Assembly: GCA_018609755.1 (NCBI GenBank)
Contig: JAHENZ010000236.1
Location: 1 to 33,033 of the forward strand
From: Salinivenus sp.
Lineage (GTDB): Bacteria; Bacteroidota; Rhodothermia; Rhodothermales; Salinibacteraceae
DNA: 33,033 nucleotides
Direction: 5' to 3'
Within the stretch, counting starts at the first letter, position 1. Every line of letters starts with the position of its first letter. The translations under genes and the position numbers were made by a program. Below the pieces are notes generated by a model. That model was not told the origin of the DNA and did not search any database. It saw only the letters and a list, made by a program, of their open reading frames with translations. Of this stretch, positions 1 through 9,311 are shown piece by piece.

Positions 1-2
1 AC

Positions 3-3000
3 GTGATGCGGGCGGCGGCGCAGTTGCCAGGCGGCGATCAAAACGACGTCGCCGTGGAAGATGTCGACAACGATGGAAATCTCGATGTACTCATTCCAGG
101 AGAGAATACGGGGAGAAGTTCATCTTCCGCCCTATATTACGGAGACGGAAATGGAAGCTTCACGAAAGCCCCCCTTAATCTCGTAAACGTTCGATACGGC
201 TCGGCTACCATCGCAAATCTCGACAATGAGGACCCAAAGGAGCTGATTATTTCCGGTTCATCGCCAAATGCGGGGGGCATAGCGGGGGGCGTAACCCGGG
301 TGTACATGAATGACGGTTCGGGATTTCAGGAAACGACCCCACTTCCGTCAGACAAGTTCTACACCATCTTGGCTCGTGACCTCGTGGGAGACGACAACCT
401 GGATCTGTTCCTCGTGGGGGGACGGGACGTGAATTCCGATTACGCAGCACGGCTATACGAGGGCCACGGAGACGGGACATTTACGGAAGTCCAAGATATC
501 GGGATCACAGAGACTGAAAAAGGAGATGCAGCCATTGCGGACGTGAATCGAGACGGGCACCAGGATATCCTCATTGCCGGATCGGCTGTTGAAAATCGAG
601 GAGGAGGACAATACCGTTCCATAGAGGTAACAGAATTATATTATGGAGATGGAGCCGGAAACTTTTCGAAGGCCAACGCGAATCTCCCAGGCATGTGGGG
701 AAGCTCGGTTGCAGTGGCTGACGTCGCCGGTGATGATCATCTGGATCTCTTACTGACTGGCAACCACGATGACAACCAGGAGTTTGCTGCCCTTTATGTG
801 GGGGACCAGAACGGCAGCTTTACGAAGGCCAATGCTGGCCTCACGGGATCGTGGTATGGATCGGCGTCCATCGCAGACGTCGTGGGCTCGGATGCGAAGG
901 ACCTCCTTCTTACAGGAAATGGAATGGCCACGCTGTATGAAAACGAAGGCAGCAAGACCTTCAACTCGGTCGACGCGGGACTTTCGGGCGTGTACGCTAG
1001 TTCCGCCGAGATCGCAGACTTCGGGGGGGATGGTGACCCCGATCTGTTCGTAAATGGGGCACATCCTGTCGTGGGCAATGCTACGAAAGTCTACGTGCAT
1101 CGAACGAACCAGTCGCCTCCCAACCAGGCGCCGCGGTTTGATCATCGCTTTGGCGACCAGGTCATGGCGCCGGGCCTGACGCTAAATAAAATCATAGAAG
1201 CGGGGGACCCTGACGGGGATCGGCTCTCCATGTCCCTGGCACAGGGCGGGGCCAACAGAACCATCGATCACGCAGGAAACGGCGTCGGGAAGGTCACCTT
1301 TACCCCACAACGCAGCGATGGCGGGACGACCGTCAACTTGACGGTGGAGGCTACCGAGACGGCCGCATCGGCCCGATCGGCCTCCTACCCGGTATCTGTC
1401 GAGGTGCCCCCCTACGTCGCCGCCGTATCGAATCCGTTTCCGGGCCGTGAACAGGCCGCCGTCGCGACTGCGGATGTGGACGGCCAGCATGGGGCGGATG
1501 TGTTACTCACAGGGGACGGGTCGAGTGACCCGGCGGCGGACCTCTATCTGCGTCAGTCGGACGGGTCCTTTTCGAAGGCCTCATCCTCCTCGACCATCGA
1601 TGGGGTTCAGAATGGAGACGCTGTCTTTGCCGACATTCTCGGGACGAGTCACCTGGATCTCCTTGTGGCCGGTTCCGGATCGGCGACTCTTTACGAAGGC
1701 GATGGGACCGGATCGTTTACCGAGTCCAGCGTCTCCTCGACCCTGACTGGAGTCGACTACAGTGCCGTGGCGGTTGGAGATGTCGACGATGATTCGCGGA
1801 CGGATCTCCTCATTACGGGCAACGACGGCTCGGACCCATCCACGACGCTCTACCTCCAGGAATCGGCGGGGTCGTTCTCGGCGGCGTCGGTGTCGCTGCA
1901 AGGAGTTGAACATGGGGCGGTGACGATTGCGGACATCACGGGCACTAACGACCCGGACCTTCTTGTGACGGGCGAAGGGCCGAACTTCGACTCGAAACAT
2001 GCCCTCGTCTACGAGGGTGACGGCACCGGCTCGTTTTCTGAAGCCCCGTCTGTTTCCTCAACCCTAACCGGGGTGAACCGAAGCACCGTCGAGACCGACG
2101 ATGTTGATGACCAGCACGGCGTAGACCTTCTCGTTGCTGGAGACGACGGGTCTGGGGGCTCCGCAACCCTGTACCTACAGGAATCTGACGGTTCATTTTC
2201 GAAGGCCTCGGCGGGTCTGTTCGGGACCGAGAACGGTTCGGCCTCGATCGCGGATGTGACTGGAAATGGTCACTCTGACATCCTCCTCACCGGGGACAAT
2301 TCGGCTGCGCTTTATGAGGGGGACGGGACGGGGGCGTTTGCGAAGCGGACGCTCGGGTTGGCCGGAGTGAATTGGTCCGCCTCGTCGATCGTCGATCTCG
2401 TCGGCGACGACGAGCTGGACTTACTGGTGGCGGGCGACGGGACGACGTACCTCTACGAGAACCTCTTCGCCAATCCCCTCCCGGTCGAGCTGGCAAGCTT
2501 CGACGCCGCGACCGAGAACGGACAGATCCACCTTTCCTGGACCACTGCCTCGGAAACAAACAACGCCGGATTCGAGGTGCAGCGTCGCGCGTCTGAGGAC
2601 TCCGGGTGGGCCACGCTCGGCTTCGTGGACGGCTCCGGCACGACATCCTCGCCGCAAACCTACCGGTTTACCGACGCGGACCTGCCGTACGACGCCGAGG
2701 CGGCGACGTATCGGCTCCGACAGGTCGACACCGACGGCACGACGCATCTCAGCAAAACCGTTACCGTGGAGCGCGGGGCGCCGGAGGCCCTTCGGCTCCT
2801 GAAAACAACCCCGAACCCGGCGCGTCAGCAGGCGACGGTGCGCTACGCGGTGCCGCAACGCCGGTCGGTGACGCTTCGCCTCTACGACGTGCTGGGGCGG
2901 TCGGTGCGAACGGTTCGGCCCGGCCCGAAGAAGGGACGCCGAGAATTGCAACTGGACGTGTCGGATCTGTCGAGTGGAACGTACTTCCTGCGGCTTCAGG

Positions 3001-3044
3001 CCGGGGCCGAAACGGAGACCCGGCAGTTGACCGTCGTGCAGTAA
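3..3044 (+). CDS. VCBS/FG-GAP repeat surface protein with T9SS sorting domain (5' partial)
   Basis: The open frame runs from the window edge, so the true start and signal peptide are probably missing. The protein is built from about 13 repeats with Asp-rich, calcium-binding-like cores such as DVNRDGHQDILIAG and DITGTNDPDLLVTG, as in VCBS/FG-GAP beta-propeller proteins. The repeats form two blocks, separated around residues 375-470 by an Ig/cadherin-like segment containing DPDGDRL. After the second block comes the module beginning PVELASFDA, common before T9SS signals. A type A sorting domain follows, with TPNPARQQATVRYAVP, LRLYDVLGR and SGTYFLRL. In such proteins this C-terminal domain directs outer-membrane transit and surface anchoring. 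It is probably a secreted or surface adhesin-like protein; the ligand cannot be seen. The next gene also encodes a T9SS cargo protein. Confidence 0.85.
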   Translation: MMRAAAQLPGGDQNDVAVEDVDNDGNLDVLIPGENTGRSSSSALYYGDGNGSFTKAPLNLVNVRYGSATIANLDNEDPKELIISGSSPNAGGIAGGVTRVYMNDGSGFQETTPLPSDKFYTILARDLVGDDNLDLFLVGGRDVNSDYAARLYEGHGDGTFTEVQDIGITETEKGDAAIADVNRDGHQDILIAGSAVENRGGGQYRSIEVTELYYGDGAGNFSKANANLPGMWGSSVAVADVAGDDHLDLLLTGNHDDNQEFAALYVGDQNGSFTKANAGLTGSWYGSASIADVVGSDAKDLLLTGNGMATLYENEGSKTFNSVDAGLSGVYASSAEIADFGGDGDPDLFVNGAHPVVGNATKVYVHRTNQSPPNQAPRFDHRFGDQVMAPGLTLNKIIEAGDPDGDRLSMSLAQGGANRTIDHAGNGVGKVTFTPQRSDGGTTVNLTVEATETAASARSASYPVSVEVPPYVAAVSNPFPGREQAAVATADVDGQHGADVLLTGDGSSDPAADLYLRQSDGSFSKASSSSTIDGVQNGDAVFADILGTSHLDLLVAGSGSATLYEGDGTGSFTESSVSSTLTGVDYSAVAVGDVDDDSRTDLLITGNDGSDPSTTLYLQESAGSFSAASVSLQGVEHGAVTIADITGTNDPDLLVTGEGPNFDSKHALVYEGDGTGSFSEAPSVSSTLTGVNRSTVETDDVDDQHGVDLLVAGDDGSGGSATLYLQESDGSFSKASAGLFGTENGSASIADVTGNGHSDILLTGDNSAALYEGDGTGAFAKRTLGLAGVNWSASSIVDLVGDDELDLLVAGDGTTYLYENLFANPLPVELASFDAATENGQIHLSWTTASETNNAGFEVQRRASEDSGWATLGFVDGSGTTSSPQTYRFTDADLPYDAEAATYRLRQVDTDGTTHLSKTVTVERGAPEALRLLKTTPNPARQQATVRYAVPQRRSVTLRLYDVLGRSVRTVRPGPKKGRRELQLDVSDLSSGTYFLRLQAGAETETRQLTVVQ

Positions 3045-3226
3045 TCCTACTGCAACGGATTGTCGTCCCGGCTCCCTCTGAACGAAATGGACGCCCCCGC
3101 ACCGACTGTATCGAGAAATTGGAGCGTTTTAATTTATCGAACCCTCCATTATCCTGGTTTTATGTGAGGGGTGCGATCAAGATGTGTGTCAACGCCGGTT
3201 CTTTCTTGAGAGAACGACGGTACAGT

Positions 3227-5242
3227 ATGGCAGCCGATTGGGTCGACGCTCGGGCTTCTGAATACGCGGGTGCAGTTATGGCCGCGCTTCTCGTGCTGGC
3301 GGGCCTCCCAATGAACGGATGGGCCCAACAGTCCCCCAATCCGTTTCTGCTCGACCACCAGCCCAAAGAGGCCACAATCCCCGAGCACGAATCCTACGAC
3401 GAGCCCGGCGGTCCTGCGGGCGTCACGGTGCGCGTGCAGACCGAGGACACCCTGGCCCGCGTCTCGCGCTACCTCTACGGCAACAACATCAACCCGTACA
3501 TCGGGGACATCCACCAGGAGGAAACGCTGATCGAGCACGTCACCAGGCTGTCGCCGAACGTCATTCGCCTGCCGGGCGGCAACCTCAGCAACGTCTTTTT
3601 CTGGAACGCGTCGCCAGGCAACTTGCCGCCGGGCGTGCCAGACTCGCTGGTCGACGGCGACACCGGCGAAAAGTATGAACTGTCCCCCTGGCACGGGCGC
3701 TCCAGCTGGTCGCTGGACATCGACGGCTTCTACGAGTTCATCGAGCAGACAGACGCTACGCCGATCATATCAGTCAATTACAGCTACGCGCGGTACGGCA
3801 AAACCGAAAATCCGGTGCAGCAGGCCGCGCACTACGCCGCCGAGTGGGTGCGCTACGACAACGGCCGCACCACATTCTGGGAAATCGGCAACGAAAACTA
3901 CGGCACGTGGCAGGCGGGCTACCTCATCGACACCACCAGCAACGAGGACGGGCAGCCGCGCCGGATCAACGGGGAGCTCTACGCCCGGCACGCGGAGGTC
4001 TTCATCGACTCGATGCGGGCAGCGGCCGAAGAGGTGGGCACGGAGATCTACATCGGGACGCAGGTGCAACTCAAGGAGCCGCCGAGCTACGAGCCGAGCG
4101 TCATCCAAAACTGGACCGAACGGTACTTCGAGGGGACAAATGGGAACGCTGACTTCTTCATTCACCACGACTATTTCACGGACTACCAGACGGACGCCCC
4201 GCCCTCACACATCTTCAACTCGGTGGACCGGCAGTTTAGCGCCATCGAGGACTACTACCCGGAGCAGATACAGGCGCACGGGGGAGAGGCGAAGCCCATC
4301 GCCCTCACGGAGTGGAATATCTTCTCGACGGGCTCGCGGCAGCAGGTCTCGAACGTGTCCGGCATGCACGCGTCGATGGTGCTGGGCCGACTGGCGGAAA
4401 CGCCCGCCTTCGGCCTTGGCGCGCGCTGGAACGTGGGAAATGCCTACGACGGCGGCAACGACCACGGGATGTTCAAGGTGGAGGAGCAGTCGGAGCCGCC
4501 GGTGGGGGTGCCCCAGTGGAATCCGCGGCCGGACTACTTCCACATGTACTACTTCCAGCGCGTCTTCGGCGACCATTCCGTCCAGACCGACGTGGAGGGC
4601 GATGGGGTGCACGCCTACGGATCGGTCTTCAGCTCCGGCGAAGCAGGAATTGTCGTGGTAAATACGTCGACCTCGCCGCAGGTCGTCGAGATCGTCCCCG
4701 AAGACTACGGCGTGGGCGATCGCTACTACTTCTACTCGCTGGTGGGGGGCGAGGACAATCCGCCGTTCTCCGGCCGCGTCCACGTCAACGGACGCGAACC
4801 AGACTACGACCGCGGCGGCCCCATCAGCCAACTGGACTCGATTCCCGCCCGCTCGTCCCCCACCCAGGACGGCATCCGACTCCGGTCGCCCGCTCACTCG
4901 GCGCAGTACGTTCTGCTCGACCACACGCCCGGCGGCACTATTGGCCAAAGCGAACCGCCCCCGTCCGAATTTTCCCTCGGCAAGAATGCCCCCAACCCCG
5001 TCGCCGGCGAGACGCGAATCGCGTACGACCTGAAGACCTCCGTTCCCGTCACGCTCCGCATCTACGACGTGCTGGGGCGCGAGGTCACGACGCTCGTCAA
5101 CCGCCGCCAGCCGGCAGACGACTACCGGGTGACGTGGGAAGGCACGGACGCGCAGGGCCGTCCAGTGAGCAGCGGCGTGTACTTCTACCGACTGCAAGCG
5201 GGCTCGTACTCGAAGACGCGAAAGATGGTCGTGGTGCGGTAG
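3227..5242 (+). CDS. Secreted clan-A glycoside hydrolase (arabinofuranosidase-like) with T9SS sorting domain
   Basis: This is a 671-residue predicted exported glycosidase. The ATG at 3227 gives a plausible signal peptide with hydrophobic core AALLVLAGLP and cleavage after GWAQ. An in-frame ATG at 3182 would lengthen the n-region to about 30 residues, and one at 3278 would leave it very short. The catalytic part has RLPGGNLSN near 114, FWEIGNENYGTW with the likely acid/base Glu223, and IALTEWN with the likely nucleophile Glu362. This layout fits (beta/alpha)8 clan GH-A enzymes close to GH51/GH39 alpha-L-arabinofuranosidases. The C-terminus is a T9SS type A domain (NAPNPVAGETRIAYDL, LRIYDVLGREV, SSGVYFYRLQAG). 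The likely substrate is an extracellular arabinose-containing or related polysaccharide; the exact GH family and substrate are inferred. The frame stays open upstream into the previous gene, but that part is a shadow. Confidence 0.8.
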   Translation: MAADWVDARASEYAGAVMAALLVLAGLPMNGWAQQSPNPFLLDHQPKEATIPEHESYDEPGGPAGVTVRVQTEDTLARVSRYLYGNNINPYIGDIHQEETLIEHVTRLSPNVIRLPGGNLSNVFFWNASPGNLPPGVPDSLVDGDTGEKYELSPWHGRSSWSLDIDGFYEFIEQTDATPIISVNYSYARYGKTENPVQQAAHYAAEWVRYDNGRTTFWEIGNENYGTWQAGYLIDTTSNEDGQPRRINGELYARHAEVFIDSMRAAAEEVGTEIYIGTQVQLKEPPSYEPSVIQNWTERYFEGTNGNADFFIHHDYFTDYQTDAPPSHIFNSVDRQFSAIEDYYPEQIQAHGGEAKPIALTEWNIFSTGSRQQVSNVSGMHASMVLGRLAETPAFGLGARWNVGNAYDGGNDHGMFKVEEQSEPPVGVPQWNPRPDYFHMYYFQRVFGDHSVQTDVEGDGVHAYGSVFSSGEAGIVVVNTSTSPQVVEIVPEDYGVGDRYYFYSLVGGEDNPPFSGRVHVNGREPDYDRGGPISQLDSIPARSSPTQDGIRLRSPAHSAQYVLLDHTPGGTIGQSEPPPSEFSLGKNAPNPVAGETRIAYDLKTSVPVTLRIYDVLGREVTTLVNRRQPADDYRVTWEGTDAQGRPVSSGVYFYRLQAGSYSKTRKMVVVR

Positions 5243-5337
5243 CAGAACCGGTTTGCGGTCGACCCCGAGGCATTCTAAACTGTCGGTCCCGTTTCCCCCA
5301 AAAGCCCACTGCCATCGCACAAATCGCCCCCCGTCGC

Positions 5338-7053
5338 ATGTCCCTCCGCCCCCTCCTTCTCTTACTCCTCCTGATTCTCTCCGGCTGCGCCTCCGGCCCT
5401 ACGGCCGACCTCGTGCTCAAAAACGGCACGGTGGTGACGCTCGACGACTCGCACGGCACCGTCGACGCCCTCGCCGCCGCGGAGGACACGATTCTGGCCG
5501 TTGGCTCCACGGCGGATGTTGAGACGTACGTCGGCCCGGACACCCGCGTGATTGACCTAAACGGACGCATGGCGATGCCCGGCTTTATCGAGGGCCACGG
5601 CCACTTCATGGGCATGGGCGAGGCGCAACTGCAGCTCGACCTGCTGGGAACGTCGTCCTGGGAGCGGATTGTGGCGATGGTGGACTCGGCCGCAGCGGCC
5701 GCTACGTCGTCGATCTGGATCGAAGGCCGTGGCTGGCATCAAGAGAAGTGGAGCGAAACGCCCGACCGCATGGTCCGCGGCTTTCCCACAAACGCTCGCC
5801 TCAACGAGGTGGCGCCGAACACGCCCGTCTACCTGACCCACGCGAGCGGCCACGCCGCCATCGCCAACGACGCCGCTCTGGAGCGAGCGGACATTGGACC
5901 GGACACGCCGGATCCGGACGGCGGCACGATTGTGCGCGACGCGCAGGGGCAAGCCACCGGCGTGCTTCTGGAGAATGCCGAAGGACTGGTGCAGGACACC
6001 ATCGAGCAGTCGCGGAGCGACCGGTCGCCGGCAGAGCAGCGGGAGCGGCGCAAGAAGCAGGTCCGCCTGGCCGCTGAGGAAGCCCTTGCGCACGGCGTCA
6101 CGAGCTTCCAGGATCAGGGGGCCTCGTTCGAGACCATCGAATTGTACCGCGAAATGGCCCGAAACGACAATCTCGGCATTCGGATGTACGCGATGGTTTC
6201 GCAGAATGAGGTGACGCCAGAGACGCGAGACTCTCTTGCCGCCCTCCGTACGGTCGGCGCCGCGAATCACCACTTCACGGTGCGCTCGATCGGGGAAGTC
6301 ACGGCGGACGGGGCGCTCGGCTCCCGTAGCGCCTGGATGCTCGAGCCCTACGATGATGCCCCAAACGAGACCGGCATCAACGTCACGCCGATGGACCGCA
6401 TCCGCGAGATTGCCGAGATTGGGCTCGCGGAAGACTACCAGATTGCCGTGCACGCCATCGGCGACCGGGCCAACCGGGAAACGCTGGACCTCTACGCCGA
6501 TCTCTTCCAGCAGCAAGAGGTAGATGGAAATTCGCTGCGATGGCGCATCGAGCACGCCCAGCACCTGCACCCGGACGACATTCCCCGATTCAACGACCTT
6601 GGGGTGATCGCCTCCATGCAAGCCATCCACGCCTGCTCCGACGCGCCCTACAATTACCAGCGGCTCGGGGCCGAGCGGGTGGAGCAGGGCGCGTACGTCT
6701 GGCGCACGCTCTGGAACGACGGAGCGGTGGTCGGCAACGGGACCGACGTGCCGGTCGAGGCAATCGACCCGCTGGCGAGCCTCCATTGCACCGTCACGCG
6801 GCAGGTGCCCGGCACGGACTCCTCCTTCACCGAAGAGGAAACGCTGTCGCGACGACAGGCCCTGGAGTCGTACACGATAAACAACGCCTACATGGCGTTC
6901 GCGGAAGACGAAAAAGGCACCCTCACCCCCGGCAAGCTCGCCGACGTGGCGGTGCTTTCCAATAACCTCCTGGAAATCCCCACGGACAGCATCCGAGAAA
7001 CGACCGTAGATTACACGATTGTCGGGGGGACGGTGGTATACGAGCGGGAATGA
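5338..7053 (+). CDS. Lipoprotein amidohydrolase (YtcJ-like, amidohydrolase family 3)
   Basis: This 571-residue protein is a predicted metal-dependent amidohydrolase. The ATG at 5338 starts a lipoprotein signal with a Leu-rich core and lipobox LSGC (Cys17), so the enzyme is probably anchored in a membrane facing the periplasm. The N-terminal beta-sandwich has ADLVLKNGTVVTLD, followed by MAMPGFIEGHGHF with the metal-binding HxH (His87, His89). Further metal-site candidates are the HAIGDRANRE stretch and NGTDVPVEAIDPL near the C-terminus. This order is typical of amidohydrolase_3/YtcJ proteins, which hydrolyse exocyclic amides or related bonds. The substrate cannot be read from sequence. The gene follows the glycosidase by 95 bp with no clear terminator between them, so cotranscription is possible. 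Confidence 0.85.
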   Translation: MSLRPLLLLLLLILSGCASGPTADLVLKNGTVVTLDDSHGTVDALAAAEDTILAVGSTADVETYVGPDTRVIDLNGRMAMPGFIEGHGHFMGMGEAQLQLDLLGTSSWERIVAMVDSAAAAATSSIWIEGRGWHQEKWSETPDRMVRGFPTNARLNEVAPNTPVYLTHASGHAAIANDAALERADIGPDTPDPDGGTIVRDAQGQATGVLLENAEGLVQDTIEQSRSDRSPAEQRERRKKQVRLAAEEALAHGVTSFQDQGASFETIELYREMARNDNLGIRMYAMVSQNEVTPETRDSLAALRTVGAANHHFTVRSIGEVTADGALGSRSAWMLEPYDDAPNETGINVTPMDRIREIAEIGLAEDYQIAVHAIGDRANRETLDLYADLFQQQEVDGNSLRWRIEHAQHLHPDDIPRFNDLGVIASMQAIHACSDAPYNYQRLGAERVEQGAYVWRTLWNDGAVVGNGTDVPVEAIDPLASLHCTVTRQVPGTDSSFTEEETLSRRQALESYTINNAYMAFAEDEKGTLTPGKLADVAVLSNNLLEIPTDSIRETTVDYTIVGGTVVYERE

Positions 7054-7140
7054 TTTTACTGGAATGGTGGAAACGTCACCGGGGGGTGGGAGATACCTTC
7101 TCTTCCGTATTGTCTCTCTTTCTCCCAACCCTCCTGATTG

Positions 7141-8514
7141 ATGGACGCGGTCTCCGCCAATTCCGTTCAGCCCGCTGACGTTCGCGAACTGCTGTCGAGA
7201 CACCTTCTCACGAAAGGGATGATGCCCCTGGTGCTCGACATGGACGAGAGCCAGGGCGTTCGGCTCCGCGACGAAAAGACCGGCCGCTCGTTCATCGATC
7301 TCTTCGGGTTTTACGCCTCCAGCCCGCTCGGGATGAATCACCCGAAGATGACCAAAAATGCGACCTTCATGGAGCGGCTGAAGGACGCGGCGCTCAACAA
7401 GGTCACCAACTCCGACGTCATGACCGGGCACATGGCGCGGTTCGTCGATACGTTCGACCGCGTGGGCATTCCGGAGTATCTGCCGTACGCCTTCTTCATC
7501 TCGGGCGGGGCGCTGGCCGTGGAAAATGCCCTCAAGGCGGCCTTTGACTGGAAGGTGCGCAAGAATTACGAGAAGGGGTACCGGCGAGAAGTAGGCCACC
7601 AGGTGCTCCACCTGGACCACGCCTTCCACGGGCGCACCGGCTACACGATGTCGCTCACCAACACGGATCCGGTCAAGACGAAGCACTTCCCGCAGTTCGA
7701 CTGGCCGCGCATTTCGACCCCGGCGGTTCAGTTTCCGCTGGACAACGACGAGGTGAACCGGGTCGCCGCCGAGGAGGAAAAAGCCCTCACCCAGGCCAAG
7801 CGGCACTTCCACGAACGAGAAGACCAGATCGCGGCCGTCATTCTGGAGCCGATCCAGGGCGAGGGCGGCGACAATCACTTCCGTCCCTCCTTCCTGAAGC
7901 GCCTGAAGAATCTGGCCCACGAGAACGACGCCCTCCTCATCTTCGACGAGGTGCAGAGCGGCGTCGGCATCACCGGCGATTTCTGGGCCCACCAAACGCT
8001 CGGCGTGCGGCCCGACATTCTCGCGTTCGGAAAGAAGGCACAGGTCTGCGGCATCCTGGCCGGGCGCAAGCTCGATGAGGTGGACGACCACGTCTTCCAG
8101 ACCCCCAGCCGCATCAACTCCACCTGGGGCGGTAACATCGTGGACATGGTGCGCTTCGACCGCATCCTCGAAATCATGGAAGAAGACGCGCTCGTGGATC
8201 ACGCAGGCACGGTGGGACAGCACCTCCAGGAGCGCCTGCACGAGCTCGCCGGTCAGTACGAGGCCGTGCAGAATCCGCGGGGCAAGGGCCTGATGTGTGC
8301 GTTCGACCTGCCCTCCCGGGCGTACCGCGACCACGTGAAGGAGCAAACCTACGAGGAAGGCGCGATCATTCTCGGCTGCGGGGAGAGCACGATCCGCTTC
8401 CGCACCCCGCTCACCATTACCACCGACGAGGTGGACGAGGGCGTGGCCTGCATCCGGCGGGCACTGGAGTCGGTGGCGAGCGAGCACGGCGCTCACGTTG
8501 CGGGCGGAGCCTAA
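7141..8514 (+). CDS. lat: L-lysine 6-aminotransferase
   Basis: A class III PLP-dependent aminotransferase of 457 residues, the usual length for LAT. It would transfer the epsilon-amino group of L-lysine to 2-oxoglutarate, giving aminoadipate semialdehyde (cyclising to piperideine-6-carboxylate) and glutamate. Visible motifs are GFYASSPLGMNHPK near 56, SGGALAVENALKAA near 121, HGRTGYTMSLTNTDP near 163, LEPIQGEGGDNHFRP near 235, LLIFDEVQSGVG near 265, and the PLP-lysine region ILAFGKKAQVCG (Lys298 or Lys299). The FGKKxQVCG stretch is characteristic of LAT rather than of ornithine or GABA aminotransferases. The ATG at 7141 is preferred over the adjacent TTG. No lysine-catabolic or ectoine genes are adjacent. 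Confidence 0.9.
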   Translation: MDAVSANSVQPADVRELLSRHLLTKGMMPLVLDMDESQGVRLRDEKTGRSFIDLFGFYASSPLGMNHPKMTKNATFMERLKDAALNKVTNSDVMTGHMARFVDTFDRVGIPEYLPYAFFISGGALAVENALKAAFDWKVRKNYEKGYRREVGHQVLHLDHAFHGRTGYTMSLTNTDPVKTKHFPQFDWPRISTPAVQFPLDNDEVNRVAAEEEKALTQAKRHFHEREDQIAAVILEPIQGEGGDNHFRPSFLKRLKNLAHENDALLIFDEVQSGVGITGDFWAHQTLGVRPDILAFGKKAQVCGILAGRKLDEVDDHVFQTPSRINSTWGGNIVDMVRFDRILEIMEEDALVDHAGTVGQHLQERLHELAGQYEAVQNPRGKGLMCAFDLPSRAYRDHVKEQTYEEGAIILGCGESTIRFRTPLTITTDEVDEGVACIRRALESVASEHGAHVAGGA

Positions 8515-8568
8515 AGCCCCCTTTTCATCCCGGTCGCCCCGAAACCCTTCCCCTGGGCTCATGTATTC

Positions 8569-8584
8569 ATCGTACATCTACGAT
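8569..8584. promoter_or_regulatory. Palindromic candidate operator upstream of sigZ
   Basis: A perfect ATCGT-N6-ACGAT inverted repeat lies 43 bp before the sigZ start, followed closely by another ACGAT-like half-site (AACGATAAT). Its symmetry and position fit a dimeric repressor site, but no regulator gene is nearby. Function is inferred from geometry alone. Confidence 0.3.
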
Positions 8585-8627
8585 AAACGATAATGCATTC
8601 CTGATCGACTTCTTCGTCTGAGCTGCT

Positions 8628-9257
8628 ATGAACGCTTCCGATTCTCGTCTTGAAGAAACTGCCTCTCCAAAGAATTCCGACGCGGCCGTCTGGCGCCCGT
8701 TCGTCGAAGGGCTCCGGTCGTTCATCAGGAGCCGCGTGCCCGCCGCCGACGCCGAGGACGTGCTCCAGGACACGTTGATTCGATTGCACGAGAATGCCTC
8801 GTCGCTCCGGGACGCCGACCGGGCCGAGGCCTGGGTGTTCTCCATCGCCCGGCGGGCCATTGCCGATTACTTCCGGCAGGAGGACCGGCGCCCGGTGGAC
8901 ACCACTGTGGACGACCCGACGGTCGAAACGGACCCGCCTCCCGAAAATCTGGCCCCGTACGAGGGCGACCACGACACTCACGAAGAGGTGCTCTCTTGGC
9001 TGCGGCCCATGGCCGAGGAATTGCCCGAGATGTACCGGCGCCCGCTCGTCATGGCCGACTTCGAAGGCCACACGCAGCAGGCGGTGGCGGACGAGATCGG
9101 GCTCTCCCTATCGGGCGCCAAGTCGCGCGTGCAGCGAGCCCGTACCAAGTTGCGGGAGATCTTGACGCGCTGTTGCGAGATCGAGTTTGGCCCCGAGGGA
9201 CGGGCGGTGGCCTTTCGGCGGCGGGAGACAACCGCCTGCACCTCTTCTTGCAATTGA
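8628..9257 (+). CDS. sigZ: SigZ-family ECF RNA polymerase sigma factor
   Basis: A 209-residue ECF sigma factor. Region 2 is visible at VPAADAEDVLQDTLIRLHENASSL and in the core-binding/-10 part AWVFSIARRAIADYFRQ. Region 4 has ELPEMYRRPLVMADFEGHTQQAVADEIGLSLSGAKSRVQRARTKLREIL, the -35 recognition helix-turn-helix. The C-terminal RCCEIEFGPEGR is typical of SigZ. No anti-sigma factor gene lies next to it. Unusual for a sigma factor are the vicinal Cys182-Cys183 and the terminal CTSSC pair (Cys204, Cys208), which could bind a metal or metalloid or sense thiol redox state. It faces a convergent methyltransferase gene and lies near an ArsI/CadI gene, so control of a metalloid response is a reasonable but unproven idea. 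Confidence 0.85.
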   Translation: MNASDSRLEETASPKNSDAAVWRPFVEGLRSFIRSRVPAADAEDVLQDTLIRLHENASSLRDADRAEAWVFSIARRAIADYFRQEDRRPVDTTVDDPTVETDPPPENLAPYEGDHDTHEEVLSWLRPMAEELPEMYRRPLVMADFEGHTQQAVADEIGLSLSGAKSRVQRARTKLREILTRCCEIEFGPEGRAVAFRRRETTACTSSCN

Positions 9258-9311
9258 GGCATTCTCTCCTTCTAGACTCGGCAAAGGCTGCCGGCAGGTT
9301 CCACAAAAACG

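Noticed and set aside
2606-3181. N-terminal extension of the glycosidase frame into the end of the VCBS-repeat gene
   Set aside because: It overlaps the T9SS domain of the upstream gene in another frame, is Arg/Gly/Ala-rich, and would bury the signal peptide.
5557-8577. A 1006-codon reverse-strand open frame
   Set aside because: It is antisense to the amidohydrolase and lat genes, both with clear catalytic motifs; such long shadows are common in high-GC DNA.
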